Below are positions 52,625 to 62,951 of a DNA stretch of 64,000 bases, one piece after another (within the stretch, counting starts at the first letter, position 1; each line of letters begins with the position of its first letter). Source of the stretch: Halocaridina rubra (Eukaryota > Arthropoda > Malacostraca > Decapoda > Atyidae). Below the pieces are notes generated by a model. That model worked only from the letters and a program-made list of their open reading frames with translations, made no database searches and had not been told where the DNA came from. Location of the stretch: the NCBI GenBank assembly GCA_037179515.1, contig JAXCGZ010021037.1, forward strand, positions 27,572 through 91,571, read 5' to 3'. Both the position numbers and the translations under genes were made by a program.

Positions 52625-54067
52625 ATGCATCCAAAAGCCATGGAGGAAGCTGAAAGACTTGCAGACACCTTTTCCAACCGTTCAGCAACCCAACAACTTC
52701 CACCAAGCACAATAACGATCCAAAATAACCTAAGGCAACAAAGATGGGACACCATAAATCATGCCTGCAATCAAAAAGATGACACAGACACACCATTCAC
52801 CACTCAATAACTCAGAAACACCAAACATAGAGGGAAAGACACAGCTCCTGGTGCAGATGGCATCACCTACACAATGATCAACAACATGGGCACTGCAGGT
52901 GAAGCCGCCTACCTCCATCTGACAAACAGCACTTACATATTAATGGTTTGGCCAAAAATCTGGAGTCAACAGGATATTCAGCCTATCCCAAAACCCAAAG
53001 ACCCAATGAACCCACGACCCATATCACTGCTAAGCTGTTTAGAAAAAACATCTGAAAAAATGGTGCTCAAGAGATTACAATTCAAAATAGGCCCCTTATA
53101 CCTTCATTTGTGTGCCTACAGAGATAATGTAGGCACCACACAGTGCAGTATGGATGTATTCAGCTGCATAAACAACAAGGCTGCAGTCGTAGTCTTCGTA
53201 GACCTTGAGAAGGCTTTCAAACTGGCTAACCCAGCAGCCATCCTGAGCTCCCTCGCAAAAAAGGGAGTTAAAGGACATCTATTCAGTTGGGTCTCAAACC
53301 ATGTCAGAAATAGAGAGGCTAGAGTAAAATTACAAAGACAACTATCAACATATAAGAAATTAGAAAAAGGTACCCCACAAGGAGGCATCCTCAGTCCACT
53401 GCTTTTCAATGTGCTGATGGAGAACTTCTTTCAACTTTTTGAGCCAGTGCTCAAAAAGCAGTAGACCTGTTCCATCAGAAAAGCAATGAGCTGGGACTCA
53501 AAATCAACGGTAATAAAGCAAAAGCTATGGCTGTAAAAACTCCAGTACCACTAGCCTCGCTCACCCTAGCCAATGGAAACATAGAGTGGGTGGAATACAT
53601 TCATGAATCTAGGAGTTTACATAGACAGGAAACTCACCATCAAACCTCAAGTCACATATCTCAGAGAAAGAGCACACTGCAGACTAACCCCTATGAGATA
53701 TATGACACCTCTCCAAGAAGGAGCAGGTATTCAGGTCCTGAAGAAATTTTACACAGCCACTATAAGATCCCTGATTACCTACAGCGCCCCAACCCTAGCC
53801 AACCTCAGTGCACAACAAATCTCCACTATAGTAGTAATCCAGAACAACGCCATGCGTTACATGCTGGGGGCACCTATGTGGACCAGGATATGCAACCTAC
53901 AAATGGAAACAAATCTACCTCTTCTATATAGCTGGATAAATGTCTCCAACACCAATGCCATAACAAAGGCTCTGCTCTCTGAAAGGAGATCCCACACACA
54001 GAAAAGAATGAAAGAGGCCCTCAACAAACATCCAGACCTCCCCATCCCAAACAACTATGCCGGGTAG
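52625..54067 (+). pseudogene. I-like LINE reverse transcriptase, motif C deleted
   Basis: Segments: GKDTAPGADGITYTMINNMG (52830-52880), IQPIPKPKDPMNPRPISLLS, motif A VVVFVDLEKAFKLA (catalytic Asp kept), motif B KGTPQGGILSPLLFNVLMEN (53365-53425). The protein then jumps to FFQLFEPVLKKQ and, after a stop, HQKSNELGLKINGNKAKAM. The ~30 residues that should include YADD are absent. Thumb and connection continue at 53603-54067 (MNLGVYIDRKLTIKPQVTYL to PIPNNYAG). Confidence 0.82.
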
Positions 54068-54070
54068 CTT

Positions 54071-54472
54071 CTGAAAAATATACATAAATGCAACATGGCA
54101 TCTGAATTGGCAAAAATCAACTTAGACAAGCCCTGCACTAACTACAAACCGCTAGTCCCATGGAGAGCACACCCAGCAAAATTCAACACCACTAGTCTTC
54201 CAGACAGTAAGAAAGCCTGTACAAAGATACAATTGCATGAAGCAGCTCTAGCTGCTATCACAAAATCTAACCAGGCAGAAGGCATCTCCTACTACACAGA
54301 TGGAACTGTCAACACAAGTATCCCTTCAACTGGAGCAGCAATCTACTTGGAACATTTTACAGCTTCCTGGAGACTTTCAGACTCCTGCTCCACTCTGCAA
54401 ACTAAGTTATTTGCCATCAAAATGGCTCTGCAAAACTCAATGGAAAAAGGACAAGGGCCTGTAACCATACAC
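54071..54472 (+). pseudogene. I-like LINE RNase H domain, first part
   Basis: HEAALAAITKSNQAEGISYYT, with the first catalytic Asp in YYTDGTVNTS. The second motif reads STLQTKLFAIKMAL, where the usual Glu is Lys. The chain reaches QGPVTIHT before the CR1 insertion. RNase H would remove LINE RNA from the RNA-DNA hybrid. It continues at about 59046. Confidence 0.75.
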
Positions 54473-54480
54473 ACACACAA

Positions 54481-55382
54481 TGTTCAGTGACACACGAAAC
54501 TGCTCCTCTTAAATTACTACTGGTGTTTTGAGTGACTAAGTGCTTAGTGGAAAACATTACCATAATTTCCATAAATCTGAAATCCTGCAGAGTATTGTGA
54601 GTACAAAACTTATATTTGTTGTAAGACGAGACTGTTCATATTAAAGGAAAAAAAAAATTGAGAACATTTTCGTGAGGAGAGAGAGAAGCTGCCGTCCAGT
54701 TCTGCCTTGAGGGAGATCTAGAAGAGTTGCCAGAGGTGGAGCCATCACATCACATTACCTAATTTTTTGTGTAAACTGGGGAAAGCTCTTAAGCCGTTTA
54801 CCTGATCCTGTGGTTCTATATATTGTTAAAATCAGTATCCTTCCCATTTATAGTAGCTAGTTAGTTAGTTTGATACACGAAATAATTGAATAATAAAAAA
54901 AAAAAATTACCAAATATCCACCTGTCAACAGTACTGAGTTAAGTTGCCAAGTAGTACAGCTGTCTTATTTTCTTCATTTTTTTTGCTTTTCTTTTAGCTT
55001 TCTCTTTTACTATTTTTTTTATTTTGTATATATATTGAGTTAAATGTAAAGTCTAATCTTGTGATAACATACCTTGGTTAGCAAGTCAGTTTATCAGTTA
55101 GGAAGAATATATAGCAGAAACAGGTGGGTGCCACCTCAAACACAAATTCGAATTTTCCTTCAGGTTTGACTTTTGTTTTTCTTTTTCTTTTTATACTTAA
55201 ATTACCATGGTCAAGTTTTTAAGTTAAGATGTGTGTTACCAGAAAAGAGATAAACTGAGTCACTAAATAGCACTTATATGGAGATATAAAAATTCTGTGT
55301 GAAGCTCAATTAAAAGTTTTTCTTTTTTTTTTTTCCTCTTTCTCGTCTTCTTTCTATATTCTGTGAGAGGGAGAACATAAAA
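54481..55382 (+). other. CR1 LINE 5' UTR
   Basis: About 900 bp before ORF1, AT-rich with T runs near 54990-55030 and 55320. No ORF. It would contain the internal promoter, but no specific element is recognised. Confidence 0.5.
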
Positions 55383-56462
55383 ATGAGGCCATCTCTGTCC
55401 CAAACCTCTCCCACCCATGGGTCGGGAGAAGGGGCAGCCATCAGGGGACTTAAACAGAGAATCAAGAAGTTAGAGGAAATGGTTATAAGCCTTGATGATA
55501 AAATTCGGAATATGGATGGAGAAATGAAAGAGAATGAAACACTCAGAGAACAAATAAGATCTTTGGAGGAAGCAAATAAAGCACAAGGGCAGGAGAGAAA
55601 GGAACTAGAAAAAAGAATAAAGAAGCTGGAAGGGGAAAAGAGTCAACTAGAATATAGAATTTCTAAACAAGAAGATAAAAACAAACAGCTGAATGACAAC
55701 CTAAAGGAATTAGATGTTAGTTCACTGCTCTCTTCTGAGAGAGACGAGATTGCTGCTTGGAATGTCCAGATTAAAGAAAACATTGAACAGTTCAGAAAAG
55801 AGTTCCAGGAGCTGAATATGGAAAATGATGCCATGAAAACGTCCTTTGCTGATGCACTAAAGGGGAATGTGGCAGTAAAAGAGGCTGTAAAGGTGGTGGC
55901 ACTGGAAAACATACAAACAGTTGACTATAAAGAGACAGTAATCGAAAAAATGAAAGACGTTGTGATGGAAAGGGCAAACCCACTCATCAGACAGGCACTT
56001 GATAAGGAGAAGACAGTGGTAATCTCAGGCATAAGTGAATCCCAGGAGCCAACATGGCAGGGGAGACTTGAAGAAAATAAAGCTAGGGTTGTAGACCTGA
56101 TAAGAAAGCTTGGAGTAGTATGTGGTCCTGAGGATATTGTAAACATACACCAACTAGGTAAATATTCGAGGGAAGGAAAGCCGAGACCAACAAAAGTAAC
56201 CTTTGAGAGAGGGGAAACATGTAGGGAAATATTGTTGAGAAAAAAAAGTCTAAAAGACCTTCAAGAATGCAAAGAAGTGTTCATTAGACGATACAGAACA
56301 CAGGAAGAGATGGGAAAGATCAAAAACTTGTTGCAAGAGGCAAGAAGGTTAAATGATGAAAGAAATGAAGAAGAGAAGAAAAATTTTTGTTACAGAGTAC
56401 TTCCAGACAAAGGGGAGATAAAGAAGATAATGACAGAAGATCAGGGGATGGGGCCTCATTAA
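55383..56462 (+). CDS. CR1-like LINE ORF1 protein, intact
   Basis: 359 codons, uninterrupted, starting MRPSLSQTSPTHGSGEGAAI. Residues ~20-170 are a long charged coiled coil (KQRIKKLEEMVISLDDKIRN, then LREQIRSLEEANKAQGQERK). Residues ~205-350 form a domain like those of L1/CR1-type ORF1 proteins: KTVVISGISESQEPTWQGRL, DIVNIHQLGKYSREGKPRPT, CKEVFIRRYRTQEE, EEKKNFCYRVLPDKGEIKKI. Such proteins trimerise and chaperone LINE RNA. The end overlaps ORF2 by 76 bases in another frame. It is the only intact transposon protein of this size in the window, which points to recent insertion. Confidence 0.8.
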   Translation: MRPSLSQTSPTHGSGEGAAIRGLKQRIKKLEEMVISLDDKIRNMDGEMKENETLREQIRSLEEANKAQGQERKELEKRIKKLEGEKSQLEYRISKQEDKNKQLNDNLKELDVSSLLSSERDEIAAWNVQIKENIEQFRKEFQELNMENDAMKTSFADALKGNVAVKEAVKVVALENIQTVDYKETVIEKMKDVVMERANPLIRQALDKEKTVVISGISESQEPTWQGRLEENKARVVDLIRKLGVVCGPEDIVNIHQLGKYSREGKPRPTKVTFERGETCREILLRKKSLKDLQECKEVFIRRYRTQEEMGKIKNLLQEARRLNDERNEEEKKNFCYRVLPDKGEIKKIMTEDQGMGPH

Positions 56463-57559
56463 GATTGTTATACACAAATGCTGATGGATTAGCTGGTAAG
56501 GCAGTAGAATTAAAAGATAGGATTCACAACAGTAAGGCAGATATAGTAGCAATTACAGAGACTAAGTTGAGTGAGGACATAAACAGTGTCACAGTTTTTC
56601 CTAAGGGCTTCAGAATACTAAGGGTTGAAAGATCTGAGAGGACTGGTGGAGGGATAGCACTGCTCATAAGTGAGAGGATTCAAGTTGAAGAAATAAACTT
56701 GGCTATAGAAAGTGAGTTCAGGGAATTTCTTGTTGCTCGCATAAATACTGGGTCAGAGAGCATTATAATAACTGTTGTATACAACCCACCAAGGAACCAA
56801 AATAGGCTTGAAATTTATGAGGAAAGTCATATAGGTACTATTGAAGTCATAAACTCAGTTGTTAACATGGCACGGGAGAAAAAATGTAGGAATTTGATTA
56901 TGGGAGACTTTAATCATAAAGAGATAGATTGGATAAATCTTGACCCACACAGTGGTGAGGACTCATTCGGGGCAAGATTCCTAGATTGCGTACAAGGAAA
57001 TTTCCTACACCAACATGTAATGGAACCAACAAGAGCCAGGGGTGGGGATGAGCCATCACTACTTGATCTAGTGTTCACAGATAATGTGTTGGATATTGAA
57101 AATATTGAGTATGAACCACCAATTGGAAAGAGTGACCACTGTGTGTTGTTGATGGAGTATATCATTGAAGATATTCTTCCTGAGAGTAGAGGCACTGAAG
57201 ACATGAGGAGGAACTATCCAAAAGGAGATTACATCAAAATGAATGAGCTTTTTGCAGTTATTGACTGGAGAACCTTATTTTACAACAAATCTGTACAAGA
57301 AATGTATGACATCTTTTGTGAGAAATATGGGAAGATAGTAGATTGCTGCATACCTGTCACCAAAGTAGGTGTAATTCATGCCAGAGAGAAATGGTTCGAT
57401 AATGGGTGTAAAAGAGCTAAGGAGTGGAGAGACAAATGCTGGAAAAGGTATAGGAGGAGAAAAAACATAAATGCCTGGCAAACCTACAAAAGAGCAAGAA
57501 ATGACTACCTAAGTAAAAGGAGAGAGGCAGAGAGAGATTATGAGAGGGACATCACCAGG

Positions 57560-57561
<2 letters not shown>
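56387..57561 (+). pseudogene. CR1-like LINE ORF2, endonuclease part
   Basis: Open from 56387 (MLQSTSRQRGDKEDNDRRSG) to the SINE. APE endonuclease motifs are complete: LLYTNADGLAGKAVELKD (Asn), IVAITETKLSED (Glu), ITVVYNPPRNQNR, LIMGDFNHKEIDWI (Asp/Asn), EPSLLDLVFTDN, GKSDHCVLL (Asp/His). A linker follows with HAREKWFDNGCKRAKEWRDK. The frame runs from here into SINE sequence (IIIII run) and stops, so the RT is disconnected. Confidence 0.85.
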
Positions 57562-57594
<33 letters not shown>

Positions 57595-57766
57595 CTTTAT
57601 TTCCATTTTACAATGGGTATTCGTCAGCCAGGACAAGCCCCAACCCCCCACTGTGATGTCCACCCACAGCAGTTCCTGCCAGTAAACAGCTTAAACTCTC
57701 GGTCTTGGACGGGGACCGATCTTTCGACCTCGTGAATGCGAAGCCAGCGTGTTACCACTGTACAGC
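57562..57766 (-). mobile_element. tRNA-derived SINE inserted in the CR1 LINE
   Basis: Read on the minus strand, a tRNA-like head CTGTACAGTGGTAACACGCT with TTCGCATTCACGAGGTCG follows an A box. A B-box-like GATCGGTCCCCGTCC comes next, then a body and an ATGGAAATAAAGTTTATTAT tail ending in (ATT)n. No target duplication is visible. Relative to copy 1, about 27-30 bp of LINE (around AAGACTAAAGAAAATCCC) is missing at the site, and TACAG is shared at the head junction. Confidence 0.75.
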
Positions 57767-58988
57767 TTTATCAGAGGAAAACTGAAGGTAAAAGAACAGG
57801 TTTTAAGGCTAAAGAGAGCGGATGGAAGCATCACTGAGACGGACGAAGAGATCTGCAAAGAATTGAACAAGGAGTTTCAGTCAGTATTTACAATAGAAAA
57901 TACCCCACCCCCTCAGATTGCAGTGATAGAAGCTCAAGGGCCGGTATTAGAGAACATCAACCTTACAGCCACAGAGGTATGCAAAGCGCTGATGGATTTA
58001 GATGTTCATAAAGCTACAGGTCCTGATGACATATCCCCTCATGTGCTTAAAAAATGCGCAAACACAATATCAGTGGCACTAAGTATCATATTTAAGGAGT
58101 CACTGGAGTCGGGGGAGATTCCAAGATGCTGGAAACAAGCAAATGTGATACCTATCTTCAAAAAGGGAAGGAGGGATACGGCTCTGAACTATAGACCAGT
58201 TTCCTTGACCAGCATAGTTTGCAAAGTTATGGAGAAACTACTAAGGAAACATATCTCTCTTCACTTGGAATCCTTCAACTTTTTGTCAGTGAGGCAACAT
58301 GGCTTCAGAGAAGGTAGATCAACAGTAACAAACTTATTAGAATTTTATGATGAGGTAAGCCAAATCTTACAGAAAAGAGAGGGCTGGGCAGATTGCATAT
58401 TCCTAGACTTCCAGAAAGCGTTTGACACTGTTCCACATGGGAGACTTATTAGGAAGCTGTACTCAATGGCTAGAATAGGTGGAAATGTTTTGGAATGGAT
58501 AAAAACTTACTTAGAAGGAAGGGAACAGAGTGTTAGAGTAAGACACTCAGTGTCTGAATGGAGAAGAGTTAGTAGTGGAGTTCCACAGGGTTCAGTTTTA
58601 GGGCCACTTTTGTTCCTTGTATATGTAAATGACCTACCATAGTGTGTAAATTCATTCATGAATATGTTTGCAGATGATGCAAAGATTGTGAAGAAAGTAA
58701 AAAACGAGAACAATGGTAGAGAACTTCAGGAGGATCTAAATAATCTGCATGAGTGGTCAGAAAAGTGGCTAATGAAATTCAATACTTCAAAATGTAAGGT
58801 AATGAGAATGGGTACAAGTGCAAGAAGGCCCAGGCTTGACTACTCGGTGGCTGGAGTACAACTTCAAGAGACAGAAAATGAGAGAGATCTAGGAGTAAAC
58901 ATACTGGCAGATTTGTCTCCAGAAATACATATAAATGGCGTAGTAAGGGCAGCATATGCATTCTTATCAAATGTAAGGGTAGCCTTCA
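57767..58988 (+). pseudogene. CR1-like LINE ORF2, reverse transcriptase part
   Basis: KLKVKEQVLRLKRADGSITE to motif B SSGVPQGSVLGPLLFLVYVN in one frame. A TAG at 58639-58641 (CCAGAG in sister copies, CCATAG here) ends it. The same frame reopens at 58658 with MNMFADDAKIVKKVKNEN (motif C intact) and goes to NVRVAFK at 58988. There a ~500-bp deletion removes the C-terminal domain present in the copy at 29099. Motif A: IFLDFQKAFDTVPHG. Confidence 0.85.
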
Positions 58989-59045
58989 AGATACGAGCTT
59001 TGGGCTCTTTTCCGTAAACACAATTAGGTAATCACAATTAGGTAA

Positions 59046-59810
59046 TCACACTGACTCACTCTCCTCTGTCCAAGCACTACAACAGCAAAAGTTTAAAGAA
59101 AACATCAACTAAATCAGCTCAGTCCAAACACTGCTAGTGCAACATCAAGAACAAGGAGGACCGGTAACCATTAGCTGGATACCCAGCCACATCAACATCC
59201 CCGGAAACGACAAGGCAGATCAACTTGCCAAGGATGCTGTCTTATGCCACAGCATACAGCACTCTATACAACCCAGCCTACAGCAATACAAATAAAAAAC
59301 CAAGCAGGCACTACAGAAAACAAAGCAGGAAAACCACAACTACTGGGTTAACAAAAGCACCTACTCTGCAACATGGTACAAGGAAGCAACAAAACTTGAG
59401 CCCTCACCTGTATCCAAGTACCCCCCCCCCGAAGTCTGGCTGTCATAATAGCTAGGCTACTAATGCTGCTGGGAAATTATTGAGAACCCCAGAAAAGAGT
59501 GCACACAATGTGGCAAAACAACGGATAAGGCCCTGCTGCATTATCTATTAGAATGTCCAAAGACTAACAACTTAAGGAACGGATTAAGCATGGAACCACA
59601 ACACCCCAATGCGAAAATCATGCAGCCAAAATAGTAAAGAAACTACTTGACAACCTAGACACCCATCTCATCACCTTGAAAACCTTCGAACCACCAAGGT
59701 GATAAAACAACCCAAGAGTAGTATCCTCTAACCTACGGGCCGTCCTTTTGACAAGGGCCCGTGCCAACACAAGGTTGGCTTTAATCTCAAACAACAACAA
59801 CCCTTCCCCA
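59046..59810 (+). pseudogene. I-like LINE RNase H end and 3' region
   Basis: Resumes after the CR1 insertion: TDSLSSVQALQQQKF (RNase H third Asp kept), a stop at 59110-59112, then GGPVTISWIPSHINIPGNDK and ADQLAKDAV (His and last Asp of RNase H). Beyond 59240 the frame is broken. A CX2CX8HX4C cluster (CTQCGKTTDKALLHYLLEC, about 59495-59555) is typical of the C-terminus of these LINEs. The tail is CAAACAACAACAAC near 59790. Confidence 0.75.
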
Positions 59811-60068
59811 AGGAAAATTATACTGCACAGCAACATTTAAGGATTTGTTATTTTTTTCTTTAATTTGCAATGAAATTGTTTGTGCTTACTATAACACTGG
59901 ATACGGCAGAATGCTTATGAAGTTTATTCACTTAAGTATTTACAAATATACATAAGGGAATGTTTTCTGTGTGTATTATTTTCCACTTGTCACAAAGGGA
60001 AGGGGGTACATGGCTGACATAAAGAATACCCAAAAGGGTACGTAGGAAGAAAGGTTTGAAAACCCCTG
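59811..60068. other. Right arm of the hAT-type MITE
   Basis: Non-coding AT-rich sequence ending AAACCCCTG. It pairs with the left arm at 48777-49000. Confidence 0.4.
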
Positions 60069-60144
60069 TACTAGGGTATATGTAACATTCAGCTAGGACA
60101 GTATGCGAAAAACAAAGGAAAATGAAACCTAAGATTACGAGGTA

Positions 60145-60487
<343 letters not shown>

Positions 60488-60879
60488 TTAAATAATAAAT
60501 GTGTAAGACTAGTCTCCGTACTATTTTTCCTCTATATTGATATGAATGAAATAAAATAAATTGGGAATATAAGTAATAAATGCAATGTTAAAAAGATGAT
60601 CAAATAACTCATAAAGGAAATATAAATGTGATAAAAATATTTCAGATGTGCTATTTTAACTTTTAAAAGAATGTGACTGTATATTCTTTGACAAATTGTT
60701 AAAAAGATTCTTATTCTTTCACCGATAAGGCTTTAAATGGGCATTTGACTGACTGTTAAAAGAAAGGATGGGTGTATTTTAATACACAACAACGGAAAAT
60801 TAAATTCTAGATATTGTAAGTGAACTGAATGAAATTTGCGAACATGTTTACTCCTAAAACTAATTTTTCTACCATTTTG

Positions 60880-61480
60880 ATTATCCTTGCCTGCTACTTA
60901 GTACCCGAACTTGGGCCTACTTGCATTCTTGCCCCTTCTCATTACGTTTTGAATGACTGAATCTCATTAGCCAAGTATATGACCACTCATGCGGATTGCT
61001 GAGGTCTAACTAAAGTTCTCTACCGTTATTCTCTTCTTCTACTCCCTTCACAAATTTTGCATCTTCTGCAAACATACTAAAAAATGTATTTACATATATA
61101 AGGAAAAGAAATGGTTTTAAAACAGATCCCTGTGGCACCCTACTGTTAATCTTTCTCGATTCAAACGCTATATGTCATAGCTTGATTTTCTGTTGCCTTC
61201 CCTCTAAAATAAGTGTTTATTCATCCAAGATATTCCCACCCATTCTTGCCATTACTTGCAGCTTCTTAATAAGTTTCCCTTATGGAACTGTCTCAAATGT
61301 GTTCTGAAAATCAGACAGTATACAATCTGACTAGTCCTCTCTTTCTTGTAAGATTAGGTTTATCTGATCGTAAATTTCTGGTAAGTTTGTTAGCGTAAAC
61401 CTGTCTTCTTTGAAAACATATCTCTCCGGCAAAAAGCTGGACTTCAGGTGAAAAGAAATGTGTTTTCTCAGTAATGTTTG
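60880..61480 (-). pseudogene. CR1-like LINE RT fragment, minus strand
   Basis: Decayed copy of the same CR1 family. In minus order: KHISFHLKSSFLPE (61470-61420), LPEIYDQINLILQERED, SDFQNTFETVPXGKLIKKLQ (61310-61250), VPQGSVLKPFLFLIYVN (about 61140-61080), MFAEDAKFVKGVEEEN (61070-61020; FADD altered to FAED), and SEWLANEIQ-like (60960). Many stops; both ends are truncated. Confidence 0.7.
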
Positions 61481-61731
61481 AGCCCACCGTGGGGCATTCA
61501 GCCTTAACTCCTCAGTTCAACTGCAGGCGGTTTGTAAAGGTATGCAGCCTTCCAAACTGTGTCCACTCCCATTTGAATGAGGACTAGTAGTGACAAATAA
61601 AACGACAAACTATAACGACTAGATCACTGAGCTATCGTATATACCTTGATGCTTTTTCTGTGCTATTTTAGTATGCGGTCTACTTCAGTAACTGTAGTCT
61701 ATTGTACCCCAGCCTAACCTAACTTTACTAA

Positions 61732-61751
61732 CCTAACCTATATAGGTTAGG
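61732..61751. repeat. 20-bp perfect palindrome of telomere-like motif
   Basis: CCTAACCTATATAGGTTAGG, within a cluster of CCTAACCTAA and GGTTAGGCTAGG. It resembles opposed (TTAGG)n units. Confidence 0.6.
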
Positions 61752-61799
61752 CTAGGTTAATGTAGTAGTAGTAGTAGTATAGTTGGGTGGGATATGCCT

Positions 61800-62460
61800 T
61801 TTGCAACGGCTCCCAAGTCATGGTTTTGCTTTGCTAGATTGTTTGTGCGGTTTTTATTATTTGATTTCTTTTTCTACAAATTCTTTTTATAAATTTTTTT
61901 CTTTCTTTGACGTCTTTTTCACTACAATATCTATATAACAATATATTAGCAATTATTTCAATTTTCTTTTCTATATATGGTTGTGCTAAAAAACTATATT
62001 CTCTTCTTATTTGTGCATAAGTTTCACAAAATAGTAGAAAATGTTCACAACAGAGGTAGAAGGCATACTACAATAGCACCCTATTTTACACCATCTCTCT
62101 CAAACAAACAGGGTAATCAGTGCATCCTCTTTGTGATTTAAAAAGCAACCGCAACTAATTACAGCACGTGCAATTTCGTCTGTGTTTTCTCGCTTTATGT
62201 CACTATCAAATAAATGAATAATAAACAGGCATTCAAATATTAAAATCGTATGTCTAGTACTTCTTCTTCTTCTTCTAACTGGTTGAAAGTTAAGGGCCTC
62301 CGTGCGATAAATCAACAGCACGAAAGGTCTATTTTATTTACAAATCATGTAGGAGGTGGTACATGATTGAATTAGAGAACAGATACTGTATTTTCTTAAA
62401 AACTCCGTACATATTTATTAAAGAAGACAGAAGCAGTTCTAAGATATATACTAGAGTATT
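61800..62460. other. AT-rich DNA without recognised feature
   Basis: No supported gene. A weak minus-strand frame at 62100-62321 has no recognisable family. Confidence 0.4.
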
Positions 62461-62499
62461 AGCGGCTCTCCGCTAAGATCAGCTGTTCCTTCACCATGA

Positions 62500-62840
62500 C
62501 AACACTGAAAGGAGTAGTATTCACCGAGGGCGGCGGCGTCGTCGTCGTCAACGCACAGCCATAGATTCGTGTAGAATGTGAGGATAATTTGTGATTTCCC
62601 AGGGCTCTATCGTCCAAGATGTCTGACTGTGGAACTGCTTCAAGAGTTCCTGGACTTCGGCAGCCTGGCAGACATCACATGTTACAAAAATTACATTACA
62701 GAGAGGTTTGGATAAAAAGGCGACTTCACTCCATTGTCGCTTTGGTTTGTTGTGTTGACTTCAATCTGGTTATATTTACGAAGAATGTAAATGCCACGAA
62801 TTGGGAGTTTTGCATATATTATTATGGTAGTTATTTGTAG
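62500..62840 (+). CDS. Possible host first exon, CpG-rich leader
   Basis: GGGCGGCGGCGTCGTCGTCG at about 62527-62546 is the most CpG-rich spot in the window. 73 bases downstream, ATG at 62619 opens MSDCGTASRVPGLRQPGRHH, continuing to 62840 (73 codons). If spliced, the real exon could end earlier, near 62703-62705 (GAGAG then GTTTGG, a weak donor). I do not recognise a family; the SRxPGLRQPG string is only a hint. Treat as a hypothetical 5' exon whose remainder would lie to the right. Confidence 0.3.
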
Positions 62841-62951
62841 AGAACTCGTATGACTTTCTCAGAATCAGAGAGATTATTTCTTGCGTGAATTGTGCGGTTA
62901 ATGTTCATATAATTCGGATGTACATTTTTTGCAGTCAGGGTTATTTTTACT

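Larger units (their letters stand above)
54473..59045 (+). mobile_element. CR1-like LINE, near full-length, nested in the I-like LINE
   Basis: Inserted within CACACA sequence of the RNase H gene: left ACCATACACACACACAATG, right TAATCACACTGACTCACTC. Contents: ~900-bp 5' UTR, intact ORF1 (55383-56462), ORF2 endonuclease (56387-57560), a SINE (57562-57766), the RT (57767-58988), then a deletion joining to the 3' end (GATACGAGCTTTGGGCTC) and the tail repeats CACAATTAGGTAAT at 59018-59043. Same family as 20640-30805 and 60880-61480. Confidence 0.85.
49000..59810 (+). mobile_element. I-like LINE with RNase H, split by a CR1 LINE
   Basis: Two-ORF LINE: 5' UTR with tandem hairpins (49063-49206), ORF1 with zinc knuckles (49962-51355), ORF2 with endonuclease, RT and RNase H (51301-54480, resuming 59046-59240), a C-terminal CTQCGKTTDKALLHYLLECP Cys/His motif (about 59495-59560) and a (CAA)n tail near 59790-59803. 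RNase H plus a CAA-type tail fits the I superclade. A CR1 LINE is inserted in the RNase H gene. Confidence 0.82.
48777..60068. mobile_element. Candidate hAT-type MITE enclosing a LINE stack
   Basis: The left end CAGGGGTTTCCTACCTGGGT with TACGCATACCCC and the right end, read inward, CAGGGGTTTTCAAACC with TACGTACCC resemble hAT terminal repeats. The 8-bp flanks (CACTCAGG, TACTAGGG) agree at only 5 of 8 positions. Without the LINEs the element would be about 0.5 kb and non-coding. Confidence 0.5.
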
